Part shown: in pieces, positions 1-7,100 of the stretch
Layout: each line of letters begins with the position of its first letter
How positions within the stretch are numbered: the stretch's first letter is position 1
Origin: Candidatus Parvarchaeota archaeon UBA573
GTDB taxonomy: Archaea; Nanobdellota; Nanobdellia; Parvarchaeales; Parvarchaeaceae
Direction: 5' to 3'
Length of the DNA stretch: 45,126 nt
Assembly (NCBI GenBank): GCA_002502045.1
Contig: DAPE01000006.1
Location: 1 to 45,126, forward strand
Program-made: the position numbers and the translations under genes
Notes under the pieces: model-generated
The model's input: only the letters and a program-made list of their open reading frames with translations
What the model was told of the DNA's origin: nothing
The model's database searches: none

Positions 1-675
1 TCAGAAACAGTCTATGTAGGCTTCGCTCAAGCATCAACAAATCTATTCAACACAGTAAACGACGGTGAAGCCCCACAGATACCTTGCGGTTCAACGCCAA
101 CTTCAAGTTGTTCAACTTATGGAGAATATGATGATGGTACTGAAGTATTTACTTATTATTGGAATTTTTTCGGGAAATCAATACCCTCAGCTTGGAGCGG
201 GGACAATTTCAATGGATTTATAGATAATGGAGTATATTTAGATAATAGTAATTGGGGAGGGTTATTTGGACCTACTTTAAATTTCTCAGTCTACTCTTTT
301 TTAATTGGAATGTATCTAAATGTGACTGGAAATGGGGATATGGCATTAGGAACAAATTCTGGTTCATCAGTAGCTGGTGGTGGGGACCCGTATACTCTTT
401 CAACTGGGAGAATGAGGCCTTATGCTGAGATAGGTGGTGCTCTAAACTTAGTGACTTTTTTTACTGGTTGGATAAACAATTCAGATGATAATTTTCTTGA
501 AAATTTACAGACAGGTAAAATAGTCTTTGATACAGACCATGAAGGAATCTCCGAATCCATGCGGTTAGGCTCAGATTCTATCGGAACTCAAGCTTATATC
601 TCAGTATTTGCTATAAGAGTACTCCCTTCAAACGCAATTATGCCATCCGTAAGCTTCGGAGGACTCTATCAATAA
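1..675 (+). CDS. C-terminal part of a DUF2341/ConA-like surface protein (5' truncated)
   Basis: The reading frame is open from base 1, so the N-terminus lies outside the window and 224 residues remain. After a short segment ending in a Cys-containing loop comes the pattern YGEYDDGTEVFTYYWNFF followed by a Gly/Asn/Trp-rich beta-type sequence. That pattern is typical of the DUF2341/concanavalin-A-like lectin domains found on large secreted or cell-surface proteins of archaea, often with adhesin or pseudopilin character. There is no membrane helix in the visible part, and the protein ends in a hydrophobic beta-like stretch (SVSFGGLYQ). The role is probably extracellular recognition of sugars or surfaces. 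That is family-based inference; the ligand is unknown. A start at the internal ATG (310) would cut the domain and is unlikely. Confidence 0.7.
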   Translation, partial: SETVYVGFAQASTNLFNTVNDGEAPQIPCGSTPTSSCSTYGEYDDGTEVFTYYWNFFGKSIPSAWSGDNFNGFIDNGVYLDNSNWGGLFGPTLNFSVYSFLIGMYLNVTGNGDMALGTNSGSSVAGGGDPYTLSTGRMRPYAEIGGALNLVTFFTGWINNSDDNFLENLQTGKIVFDTDHEGISESMRLGSDSIGTQAYISVFAIRVLPSNAIMPSVSFGGLYQ

Positions 676-713
676 CCAAAATGTTTTTAATTAATGTAAT
701 CCTTTAAAAAGTT

Positions 714-1232
714 ATGGCCGTATTATCGCATGATGAAATAATAAAGCTTCTAGATTCTAAAACACTGCAGATAGCTCCTTTAAATAAAAATCAGATAGGC
801 CCGGGTTCTGTAGATCTAAGATTAGGTTATATATTTAGGGTATTCAAAAAGATAAATAAGGTAGTAACTGTTGACGATAATACAAATTATAAAGACTTGA
901 CAGAAGAGATAACAACTAAAAAAGGGGAGAATTTTCTTATCCAGCCAGGAGAGCTTGTACATGCAGTAACAATAGAAAAAGTTTCTTTACCTTCTAATAT
1001 ATCTGCTAGAATCGATGGTAGATCCAGATTTGCAAGATTAGGGCTTTTAACACATGTAAGCAGTGGTTTTATGCAGCCAGGTACGTCTGGAAAGATAGTT
1101 TTAGAAATGGCAAATTTATCACCAATAGCCTTAGCTATAAAACCAAATACTAAAATTTGTCAGATAGTATTCGAAGAATTAAAAGGAAGCGCAAAATATT
1201 CTGGGAAATTTAAAGATCAAAGTAGACCGTGA
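714..1232 (+). CDS. dcd: dCTP deaminase
   Basis: This gene converts dCTP to dUTP (or to dUMP if bifunctional) in the cytoplasm, feeding dTMP synthesis. The 172 residues match the usual length. Visible signature: IGPGSVDLRLG near residue 28, DGRSRFARLG at 101-110 (substrate-binding Arg/Ser), the HVSSGFMQPG turn, and KIVLE with the catalytic Glu at 131. The C-terminus, KYSGKFKDQSRP, is the usual phosphate-lid segment. The ATG at 714 has no Shine-Dalgarno site, but an AT-rich TATA-like stretch at 683-691 lies about 25 nt upstream, so the mRNA is probably leaderless. It stands alone, downstream of a surface-protein gene. Whether it also has dUTPase activity cannot be decided from sequence alone. 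Confidence 0.93.
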   Translation: MAVLSHDEIIKLLDSKTLQIAPLNKNQIGPGSVDLRLGYIFRVFKKINKVVTVDDNTNYKDLTEEITTKKGENFLIQPGELVHAVTIEKVSLPSNISARIDGRSRFARLGLLTHVSSGFMQPGTSGKIVLEMANLSPIALAIKPNTKICQIVFEELKGSAKYSGKFKDQSRP

Positions 1233-1269
1233 TAAATACAAATAACTGATACTAACTGCTTTTATAGCT

Positions 1270-1365
1270 TCAAAACTTAGAAGCAAGGGAGTTGTTCCTA
1301 AGTATTATGGCTACTAGTATCAATAAGTACAAAATCGCTGCACCCACTAAAACTAAGTTTGACAT
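1270..1365 (-). CDS. 31-residue single-helix membrane microprotein
   Basis: This short minus-strand frame encodes 31 residues: MSNLVLVGAAILYLLI, then LVAIILRNNSLASKF. Residues 4-22 form one clean hydrophobic helix, followed by a basic/polar tail. It has a perfect Shine-Dalgarno sequence: on the minus strand GAGGAGGATAAAAT directly precedes the ATG (GGAGG with a 7-nt spacer), which is rare in this mostly leaderless window. An AT-rich TATA-like element (AGTATTTATG) lies further upstream, around 1405-1412. It points away from dcd and in the same direction as nth. I do not recognise the family. It could be a small subunit or regulator of a membrane complex. The strong start signal is the main evidence that it is real. 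Confidence 0.68.
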   Translation of the reverse strand: MSNLVLVGAAILYLLILVAIILRNNSLASKF

Positions 1366-1491
1366 ATTTTATCCTCCTCAATCTATTATAGAGTGTAACT
1401 TACATAAATACTTTTTGCTTTTTTTCTCTCTTTTACATGATGAAATTATATATTTCGATTTATTCACTAAAATAACAAGTGAAAAATTAAT

Positions 1492-2142
1492 TTATTTAAC
1501 TCCATTTTTAGGGCAGATATTATTTATTGGACATATCTCGCATTTTGGTTTTACAGACTGGCAGATCTGGTGGCCGTGTTCCTTAATTACATAAGCAAAA
1601 TTTTTCCAGTATTTTTTATCGGTTATCTCTTTAAGGTCATTTTCTATTTCATCAGGTTTTTTGCTTTTGCTTAGCCCTATCCTGTATGAAAGTTTGATTA
1701 CCCATGTGTCTACAGGTATACCTTCAACTATCCCAAATGCATTTATTAATATAGTATTTGCAGTTTTTCTGCCAACTCCTGGTAAAGACAAAAGACTGTT
1801 CATGTCATTAGGTATTTTTCCCTTGTAATTTTCATTTATTATCTTACAGCAACTTATTATGTTTTTTACCTTATTCTCTGCAAAGCTCACTTTCTTTACA
1901 TAATTTAGCAAGTCCTGCGGATCTGCATTTGCAAAATCTTCTACAGTTTTATATTTTTTGAAAAGCTCTGGGGTTAAGTCATTTACAACAGTGTCTTTTG
2001 TCTGTGCAGATAGTATTGCAGCAACTAAAAGTTGCATAGGTCCGTTAAAATTAAGATAATAACTTACATTTTTATATTTGTTCTCAAGTATCTCTATAGC
2101 TGTTTTCGCTTTTTTCTGCTCAAGTAAAATGAATTCTGGCAT
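1492..2142 (-). CDS. nth: Endonuclease III (DNA glycosylase/AP lyase)
   Basis: Base-excision repair enzyme that removes oxidised pyrimidines and nicks the abasic site. It is 216 residues, the family length. Helix-hairpin-helix LPGVGRKTAN (about 120-129) carries catalytic Lys126. The catalytic Asp is Asp145 in VDTWV, where most relatives have VDTHV, so the His-to-Trp change is notable. The [4Fe-4S] motif is complete: C-x6-C-x2-C-x5-C at Cys194, 201, 204 and 210. It is transcribed divergently from the peroxiredoxin gene with only 35 bp between the two start codons, and both promoters are packed into that gap. The pairing of oxidative-damage repair with peroxide removal may be functional, but this is inference. 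Confidence 0.95.
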   Translation of the reverse strand: MPEFILLEQKKAKTAIEILENKYKNVSYYLNFNGPMQLLVAAILSAQTKDTVVNDLTPELFKKYKTVEDFANADPQDLLNYVKKVSFAENKVKNIISCCKIINENYKGKIPNDMNSLLSLPGVGRKTANTILINAFGIVEGIPVDTWVIKLSYRIGLSKSKKPDEIENDLKEITDKKYWKNFAYVIKEHGHQICQSVKPKCEICPINNICPKNGVK

Positions 2143-2177
2143 ATAAGACTTATATACTTGTTTTTCTTTATATTATT
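2143..2177. promoter_or_regulatory. Interlocked divergent leaderless promoters (nth / bcp)
   Basis: Thirty-five base pairs separate the two ATGs. CTTATATAC at about 2149-2157 fits a TATA box for the rightward peroxiredoxin gene (about 25 nt from its ATG). TTTATATTATT at about 2168-2177, read on the other strand, fits the box for nth. Each TATA box therefore lies at or next to the start site of the opposite gene, so the two promoters probably cannot be occupied fully at the same time. Confidence 0.6.
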
Positions 2178-2621
2178 ATGGAAGTTAAAGAAGGGGATAT
2201 GTTTCCTGATTTCAAACTTAAAGCAGATGATGGAAAAGAAGTTTCTCTATCCGATTTAAAGGGCAAAAAGAGTGTAGTATACTTCTATCCTAAAGATGAT
2301 ACTCCTGGATGCACAAAAGAAGCATGTAGTTTTAGAGATTCTATAAATTCATTCGAATCTCAAAGAATTCCAGTTTTTGGAATAAGCGTTGATAGTATAG
2401 AATCACATAAAAAATTCAAAAACAAATATTCTATCCCTTTTACATTATTGAGTGATTCAGATAAAAAAGTAATTGCAAAACTAGGAATAAAATCTATTTT
2501 AGGTGTTGCTTCAAGGGTTACGTTTATATTAGATGAAAATGGTAAAATCTTGAAGATATATCCAAAGGTTTCCCCAGACAAGCATGCAGAAGAGATATTG
2601 GCGTTTCTTAAAAAGGAATAA
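2178..2621 (+). CDS. bcp: Peroxiredoxin, Bcp/PrxQ type
   Basis: Thiol peroxidase that reduces H2O2 and organic peroxides in the cytoplasm using thioredoxin-like donors. It has 147 residues, close to E. coli BCP. The active-site segment DDTPGCTKEACSFRD places the peroxidatic Cys at 45 and the resolving Cys at 50, the same pair as in atypical two-Cys BCP/PrxQ enzymes. YFYPKDDTPGC and the later GVASRVTFILDENGKI are standard for the family. The start is supported by a leaderless promoter with its TATA box about 25 nt upstream. It is divergent from nth. The membrane module that follows has its own 30-nt gap and may be cotranscribed. Confidence 0.96.
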   Translation: MEVKEGDMFPDFKLKADDGKEVSLSDLKGKKSVVYFYPKDDTPGCTKEACSFRDSINSFESQRIPVFGISVDSIESHKKFKNKYSIPFTLLSDSDKKVIAKLGIKSILGVASRVTFILDENGKILKIYPKVSPDKHAEEILAFLKKE

Positions 2622-2653
2622 AACTATAAATAAGTTAAATTTATAATGGTATT

Positions 2654-3019
2654 ATGTTAAATATAGCTTATACTGTGATATTTGCTATTCTATGTATAGG
2701 TGGAGTTATCAGCTCATTTTTTTCCGGTATAACATTTTTTGCTATATTCAAACACAGAAAAGACAATGCACCTTTAACTTCTTTCTTTCTAAATAAAGAT
2801 TCAGCTACTAAAGAGTTGAAGATGTTTGTTTATCCTGCGTTGATGCTTTTTTTGACAGGGTTATTTACATTCATTCAGAAGATACTTGATGGCTACGCTT
2901 ATTTGTATAATATTGATCAAATTTTTTTCTATCTTGCCTATTTGTTTGGCATAATTGCATTATTAATTATCATCTACATATCTTTTCGTTGGTTCAAACT
3001 TTTTAGGAGGTTTGTATGA
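2654..3019 (+). CDS. Membrane protein, module A (copy 1)
   Basis: This 121-residue protein has three or four predicted hydrophobic helices (about 5-30, 57-75, 88-113). A basic cytoplasmic-type loop, KHRKDNAPLTSFFLN, follows helix 1, and the protein ends FKLFRRFV. I do not recognise the family. It is clearly related to the protein at 10039-10404: same length, KHRKDNAPLTSFFLN against KHKADRAPLLSYLLN, and the same terminal (K/R)RFV. Its stop overlaps the start of the next gene in an ATGA, and AGGAGG lies just before that junction, so the two proteins are translationally coupled. That suggests a 1:1 membrane complex. No catalytic or cofactor-binding motif is visible. Confidence 0.82.
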   Translation: MLNIAYTVIFAILCIGGVISSFFSGITFFAIFKHRKDNAPLTSFFLNKDSATKELKMFVYPALMLFLTGLFTFIQKILDGYAYLYNIDQIFFYLAYLFGIIALLIIIYISFRWFKLFRRFV

Positions 3020-3321
3020 ATATTGACTTTGTATACGGTGTTGTTTCATTAATTTTGGGTTTCTTAATGCTATTATTTGTTATTAGGCTGAGAAGGAGGC
3101 TTAATAAAAATCCAACTTTATTTTTATCCTCATTTTATATTAAAAAACATAAACGGTATGCTTTTGTGTTCTTTTTCATTACTAATTTAGTATTAGCTAT
3201 AAATTATGGTATAACTACATTTATTTCATTAAACGATTCAATGACTCTTGTATGGGAATACGGAAATATTATATTATTTACTGCTCTTACTTTATTTTTC
3301 TTAATTATGTCTTTATCTTAA
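3016..3321 (+). CDS. Membrane protein, module B (copy 1)
   Basis: This 101-residue protein has three predicted helices (about 5-23, 47-68, 82-100) separated by a basic loop (RLRRRLNKN ... KKHKRYAFVF). It starts within the stop of module A (ATGA overlap) and has AGGAGG at 3004-3009, a strong ribosome-binding site. It resembles the second gene of the other copy (10401-10787) around KKHKRYAFVFFFI against NNPKRYIFAFLSI, though it is shorter at the C-terminus. Function unknown. The gene ends three bases into the convergent speD gene. The coupling with module A is the main clue, and the pair probably forms one membrane complex. Confidence 0.78.
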   Translation: MNIDFVYGVVSLILGFLMLLFVIRLRRRLNKNPTLFLSSFYIKKHKRYAFVFFFITNLVLAINYGITTFISLNDSMTLVWEYGNIILFTALTLFFLIMSLS

Positions 3322-3764
3322 AAGTCATTAAAAACTTTAGTTTCGTTTTCGCTTGAAGGGTTGCTTCTGTCTGCGCTAAAAACCTTATAACTCTTAGGTT
3401 TTAACATTGAGACTATATAATCAAATGAAAGCGAAGGGTTGCTGTCATTACCGCATGAATAAATATCTACCGTTGCATATCTGCTCTCTGGCCAAGTATG
3501 TAAAGATATGTGGCTTTCAACTATTAATGCAATTATAGAAACTCCTCCTATATCCGGCGAGTTTATTGTATTAAATTGCTTTTCTAAAATATCAATTATA
3601 TGGAGATTACCTGCTCTAGCCGCTTCTATAACAGATTCCTTAAGGTAAGAAAGATCTTTAAGAACAGAATCTTCAACATCATATAAGTTTCCAAAAATAT
3701 GTTTTCCAAGCACTGGAACAAGATTTGTTTCGAACAAACCTACTTTTTTATTTTTTTTCTTCAT
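3318..3764 (-). CDS. speD: SpeD-family pyruvoyl decarboxylase (S-adenosylmethionine decarboxylase)
   Basis: Makes decarboxylated S-adenosylmethionine for spermidine synthesis. Some archaeal homologues instead decarboxylate arginine, and sequence alone does not exclude that here. The 148 residues carry the self-cleavage site Glu83-Ser84 in IVESHISLHTWPE, which yields the pyruvoyl group on Ser84. His89 and Cys104 sit at +5 and +20, the same spacing as in bacterial and archaeal SpeD. The usual GRH near residue 20 reads GKH. The N-terminus is a short Lys-rich extension. The promoter box TATTTAAA at 3786-3793 is about 25 nt upstream of the ATG, so the gene is probably leaderless. Its stop overlaps the convergent module B gene. 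Confidence 0.9.
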   Translation of the reverse strand: MKKKNKKVGLFETNLVPVLGKHIFGNLYDVEDSVLKDLSYLKESVIEAARAGNLHIIDILEKQFNTINSPDIGGVSIIALIVESHISLHTWPESRYATVDIYSCGNDSNPSLSFDYIVSMLKPKSYKVFSADRSNPSSENETKVFNDF

Positions 3765-3938
3765 TGATTATTATTGAATAATTCTATTTAAATAATTATC
3801 TATTTAAAGTAGCTAAATTTAATTTGAAATATAATACTTTAAGCAATAATTTTTCTTTTTTTAAGTTTATAAAATATGCATAAATTAACTTGTTATTAGT
3901 TTAAAACCAAAAAGCTTTTATAAGATTTCTATTCTTTA

Positions 3939-4460
3939 ATGAGCATGTTTAAGAAAAATCAAAATTATAATTCTGCTAATTTAGCTAAACTAAGAAAAAC
4001 TCTAGAAGAGGTATTATTAGATTTTAAAGAGGAAAGTCCAGAAAAAATATTAAAATTTTCAAAGTATGACCTGTCAGATTATTTTAAAGATATTAAGATT
4101 GAATTATTAGAAAAAAGAAGAAAAGACTTAACCTTCCCGGCAAAGTCAACTGATTATATCATTATAAAAGGTGGCCCGAAAGAATATAACAAAAATTTAA
4201 TGATAGACAGTTTTCCTATTTTTTATATGGAAGGTATATACCGAACAAGAGACAACTATTACGAAGACGAATATTTCGGCGTTAAATTAAAAGGAGGTAT
4301 AACACCCGCAGCTTATATCAAAAGAAAGTCGTCTGGAAATTATAAAGTGTACTTAAATTATAATATTATAAAAAATCTTAATTATGAAATGTTCAAAAAA
4401 CTTATCGCGGCTACGAGTATAAGGCTAGCTGATTACAAGAGCGATTCTTATTTTAATTAA
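3939..4460 (+). CDS. Hypothetical protein, 173 residues
   Basis: Not recognised. It is a soluble, charged protein: an N-terminal helical third rich in Lys/Glu (KLRKTLEEVLLDFKEE), then a mixed region with KGGPKEYNKN, and a Tyr-rich beta-like stretch (TRDNYYEDEYFGVKLKGG ... YKVYLNYN) before a final helix. There is no signal peptide, membrane helix or metal-binding cysteine. A TATA element, TTTATAAG, at about 3914-3921 is about 25 nt before the ATG. It is first of three unrecognised genes in a very AT-rich segment, followed after 58 nt by a kinase-like gene in the same direction. The coding potential is convincing; the function is unknown. Confidence 0.72.
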   Translation: MSMFKKNQNYNSANLAKLRKTLEEVLLDFKEESPEKILKFSKYDLSDYFKDIKIELLEKRRKDLTFPAKSTDYIIIKGGPKEYNKNLMIDSFPIFYMEGIYRTRDNYYEDEYFGVKLKGGITPAAYIKRKSSGNYKVYLNYNIIKNLNYEMFKKLIAATSIRLADYKSDSYFN

Positions 4461-4518
4461 TAAAAATAATCAAATATTTATAGGATTAATATTATATTTA
4501 AGTAGTAACTGAAACTAT

Positions 4519-5409
4519 ATGTATAAAAATTTATCAAAAATTGAGGAGTTATTAAAGGATTTAAACTATACTAAAGATCCTAAAGGAGATATTATTCTAA
4601 ATTCTAATTCTATAAAAGATATAGATTTTAATCAGAGGGGCTTAGTTATAAACCAGAGATATCCCGTAGATTTATACCCTAACCTTACTAGTAAAGAGTA
4701 CCTTCAATTTAATAACTTATACAGCACTGGCTTTTTTGAAGGTTATTTTATTAGACAGTATAAATTATTAAAGGATCTTCATAAACTAAGGCCTGATAAT
4801 TTTCCAATGGCAGTAGCATTAATTGCTGATAATTCTGGTAAAAAAACAGGATATGTATATAAATCTTTTGATGGAAAAGAACTTAGAGCGGATTTTCCTA
4901 AACTCGTTTCGTTAAAAGATTATATTATCAATTACCAAAATTGGGATGAGAAATTAGTAATAGATAAACTAAGGAGAGTAACTTATCTTCAAGATTTAAT
5001 CCCAAAAGAAGAACTCAATAAGCTTATTTTAAGACAGGGGCTTACTAAATTAGCAGATGGGGAAAAGTTTATTAAAGAATATCTAGTACGGATAGACATC
5101 CATAAAAAAAGAAAAGAGGAATTAAGCAATATCAGAAATCAAATAAACGAGACCTTACAATACACAAGCAAATACGGTTTATTAAATAACTTGTACTTTG
5201 ATAATATAGTAATTTACTGGGATAAAAACAGAAATGTAAAGGTAGGATTTATCAACCCAATTAATAGTCAAGATATAAGTCCTAATTATCCATCAGATCA
5301 AAAGAGAATTAAAAATATAAATAGAGGGATTATTGTAGAAGAAAAAATAGAACAAAGGTTGGTAAATAAATACATTAAGAAGTCCAGTAAATTTTACAGA
5401 TTAAGTTAA
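4519..5409 (+). CDS. Hypothetical protein with degenerate kinase-like features, 296 residues
   Basis: No confident family. Two stretches resemble a protein-kinase/aminoglycoside-kinase fold: residues 96-122 look like a lobe with a Gly-Lys hairpin and the hinge-like GYVYKSFDGKEL. Residues 220-247 (LLNNLYFDNIVIYW followed by KVGFINP) look like the catalytic loop and metal-binding strand. The usual HxD is absent (an Asp-Asn pair remains at 228-229) and the DFG-type Asp is replaced by INP, so if the fold is right it is probably a pseudokinase. The region between (140-215) is charged and helical. It lies 58 nt after the 3939 gene on the same strand, in an AT-rich segment. The fold assignment is inference from motif spacing only. 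Confidence 0.7.
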   Translation: MYKNLSKIEELLKDLNYTKDPKGDIILNSNSIKDIDFNQRGLVINQRYPVDLYPNLTSKEYLQFNNLYSTGFFEGYFIRQYKLLKDLHKLRPDNFPMAVALIADNSGKKTGYVYKSFDGKELRADFPKLVSLKDYIINYQNWDEKLVIDKLRRVTYLQDLIPKEELNKLILRQGLTKLADGEKFIKEYLVRIDIHKKRKEELSNIRNQINETLQYTSKYGLLNNLYFDNIVIYWDKNRNVKVGFINPINSQDISPNYPSDQKRIKNINRGIIVEEKIEQRLVNKYIKKSSKFYRLS

Positions 5410-5427
5410 AAGAATATTAAGTCTATT

Positions 5428-5793
5428 TTAATATTTCCTGCTTCTGTGGCTTTTGTTATTATTATACAGCATCTTACAGATAGTTGCTATATTATAACCA
5501 TATATCCCAATTTTAACCTGTTCACTATCATTAAAGTCTATATCGAAATCTGTATACCCTACCTTTTTAAGTCCTTTTGTAAAAATTAATTTTACCCTTT
5601 TTTCAGGTATACTTCTAATCTCTAATTTGTTTAGTTCATAATAATTACTTAACAAATCTTTGCAGCCATTTTCGAATATATAATTAAGATTATCTAAAAT
5701 TTTATCATATTGCTTACCAAATACTTTTTTAGCAGTCTCTATATTCGATACTTTGCAAAGTGCTTCTAAAGCTGACTCATTTTTATTTTTCAT
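5428..5793 (-). CDS. Hypothetical protein, 121 residues
   Basis: Not recognised. It is a soluble, Lys/Asn-rich small protein. The first 60 residues are predicted helical (ESALEALCKVSNIETAKKVFG and onwards), followed by short strands (LEIRSIPEKRVKLIFTKG, QVKIGIYGYNIATICKML) and a basic end, KSHRSRKY. It is convergent with the kinase-like gene (18 bp between stops) and upstream of it on the minus strand is superoxide dismutase, 49 bp away, so it might be read through from the sod promoter. No motif suggests a function. Confidence 0.65.
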   Translation of the reverse strand: MKNKNESALEALCKVSNIETAKKVFGKQYDKILDNLNYIFENGCKDLLSNYYELNKLEIRSIPEKRVKLIFTKGLKKVGYTDFDIDFNDSEQVKIGIYGYNIATICKMLYNNNKSHRSRKY

Positions 5794-5842
5794 ATTTATT
5801 TTTATAATTTGTATATTTTTAGCTGCTTACAGCTTATACTAA

Positions 5843-6460
5843 TTATTTTTTATAAACATTCTGGAACTTAATATATCTTTCATTTAATTTTTTCCAGTCT
5901 AAGTTGCTAAAGAAAGGTTCCAGATATTTAGCTTTGTCAGGACCATAATCAACATAAAATGCGTGTTCATATACATCTAAAGCGATTATAGGTATAGATC
6001 CCCAAACTGCTCCATCGTTATGTACATCTGCTAAAAACGCTCTTAGTTTATTATCCGTAGGATCTATTGCAAGTATTGCCCAGCCCCTAGCCGCTTTAGC
6101 AGTCGCCATCATCTCTAGCTTAAAATTTTCAAAACTTCCAAAGTCTTCATTTATCTTTTTTATAAGGGGCATATCATCAGTGTACTTGCCATCCCCTCCA
6201 AACATCTCAAAATATAATTCATGAAGAAGTTGCCCACTTGCATTAAAAGTCTCCTCCTTTTTTAATGATCTAAATTCGCTGTAATTTGCATTTGCAGCGG
6301 CTTTATCAACTGTTTTTAGCTTACTGTGCACTTCATTTCTCTTTTTAACATAACCTGCATAATGCACATCATGATGAAAGCTTATCTGTTTCTCAGAAAA
6401 TCCTTCTAAAGATTTATAATTTAGTTTCTGTATTTCATACTGATCATCGTAGTTTGCCAT
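5843..6460 (-). CDS. sod: Superoxide dismutase, Fe/Mn type
   Basis: Dismutates superoxide in the cytoplasm. The four metal ligands are visible, counting from the start chosen here: His29 (SFHHDVHYAGYV), His80 (LLHELYF), Asp162 and His166 (LDVYEHAFYV). The usual DVWEHAYY reads DVYEHAFY, a Trp-to-Tyr change in the second shell. An upstream in-frame ATG (6484) would add eight residues. I prefer 6460 because GGGTGATTTT lies immediately before it, matching the archaeal anti-Shine-Dalgarno (GGTGAT), and the resulting 205 residues fit the family. A TATA element for this gene lies at about 6491-6504, read on the minus strand. The gene is divergent from the PadR-ABC operon. Confidence 0.93.
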   Translation of the reverse strand: MANYDDQYEIQKLNYKSLEGFSEKQISFHHDVHYAGYVKKRNEVHSKLKTVDKAAANANYSEFRSLKKEETFNASGQLLHELYFEMFGGDGKYTDDMPLIKKINEDFGSFENFKLEMMATAKAARGWAILAIDPTDNKLRAFLADVHNDGAVWGSIPIIALDVYEHAFYVDYGPDKAKYLEPFFSNLDWKKLNERYIKFQNVYKK

Positions 6461-6537
6461 AAAATCACCCAATGAATATAACACGGTTATAGTATATAAA
6501 ATTTTATGTAGTTATAGAAAAGTATTTAAACCCTAAA

Positions 6538-6567
6538 ATATCTTTAATAGATATCGTAAAACGATAT
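6538..6567. promoter_or_regulatory. Tandem inverted-repeat operator of the PadR-ABC operon
   Basis: Two perfect inverted repeats share four bases: ATATCT-TTAAT-AGATAT at 6538-6554 and ATATCGT-AAA-ACGATAT at 6551-6567. The TATA box of the operon, TATTTAAA, lies at 6523-6530, so the predicted start site (about 6553-6557) falls inside the repeats. That is the position expected for a repressor. The arms of the second repeat recur upstream of the FMN reductase gene (29867-29884). PadR autorepression is the simplest reading; binding by another regulator is possible. Confidence 0.6.
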
Positions 6568-6580
6568 TATAAGGTTAAAT

Positions 6581-7099
6581 ATGAAAAATAAAGAAGATGG
6601 CTTTGATGAAATAAATTTTGGGTTTAATCTGGATCCAAATATAGTGCATAAATTTGCACATTCTATACACGGAATAAGTCGCGGTTTTGGGATAAAGTAC
6701 TGGATACTAATGCTTGTTTCAAAGGAGAAAATGACAGGCGCACAGATGATAGATAAAATCTATGAAATGAGCTTTGGTTTTTGGAGGCCTTCTCCAGGCA
6801 GTATTTATTCGATATTAAAATACCTATCCGAAAGTGGGTTTGTAAAAGTAGAACAAAAAGACAATAAAAAATATTATTCAATCACTGACAGAGGAAAAGA
6901 ATATCTAGACAGTTCTTGGTTTCCTTGGAGATCAGCTTCTTCATTTATGAATAAAGACGAAGGAACAAGCATAGACGAAACAATAGAGACCATAGACAAC
7001 TTATCTGAGTTTATATCTGAAAAGGGAAAGCTTCTCAGCAAGGAAAATAAGAAAATATTGAAAAAAATAGACGACAGACTGCATAGCATACTAAAGTAA
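6581..7099 (+). CDS. PadR-family transcriptional regulator
   Basis: Winged-helix regulator, 172 residues. Residues 38-110 hold the PadR domain: IKYWILMLVSKEKMTGAQMI, SPGSIYSILKYLSESGFVKV and KKYYSITDRGKEYL, which are the helix-turn-helix and the wing. A Lys/Glu-rich helical tail (about 128-172) probably forms the dimer. An N-terminal extension of about 35 residues precedes the domain. PadR proteins commonly repress drug-efflux genes and release DNA on binding a small hydrophobic ligand. Here the gene is followed by its likely target, an ABC exporter starting two bases after its stop. The inverted repeats at its promoter fit autoregulation. Confidence 0.9.
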   Translation: MKNKEDGFDEINFGFNLDPNIVHKFAHSIHGISRGFGIKYWILMLVSKEKMTGAQMIDKIYEMSFGFWRPSPGSIYSILKYLSESGFVKVEQKDNKKYYSITDRGKEYLDSSWFPWRSASSFMNKDEGTSIDETIETIDNLSEFISEKGKLLSKENKKILKKIDDRLHSILK

Positions 7100-7100
7100 T

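Noticed and set aside
1292..1594. Plus-strand frame of 100 codons across the dcd-nth gap
   Set aside because: It overlaps the end of nth and the SD-led microprotein on the other strand, has no promoter or ribosome-binding site, and encodes a composition typical of antisense to real genes.
6461..6484. Upstream ATG for superoxide dismutase
   Set aside because: The downstream ATG at 6460 has GGTGAT directly before it; the extra eight residues are not part of the family.
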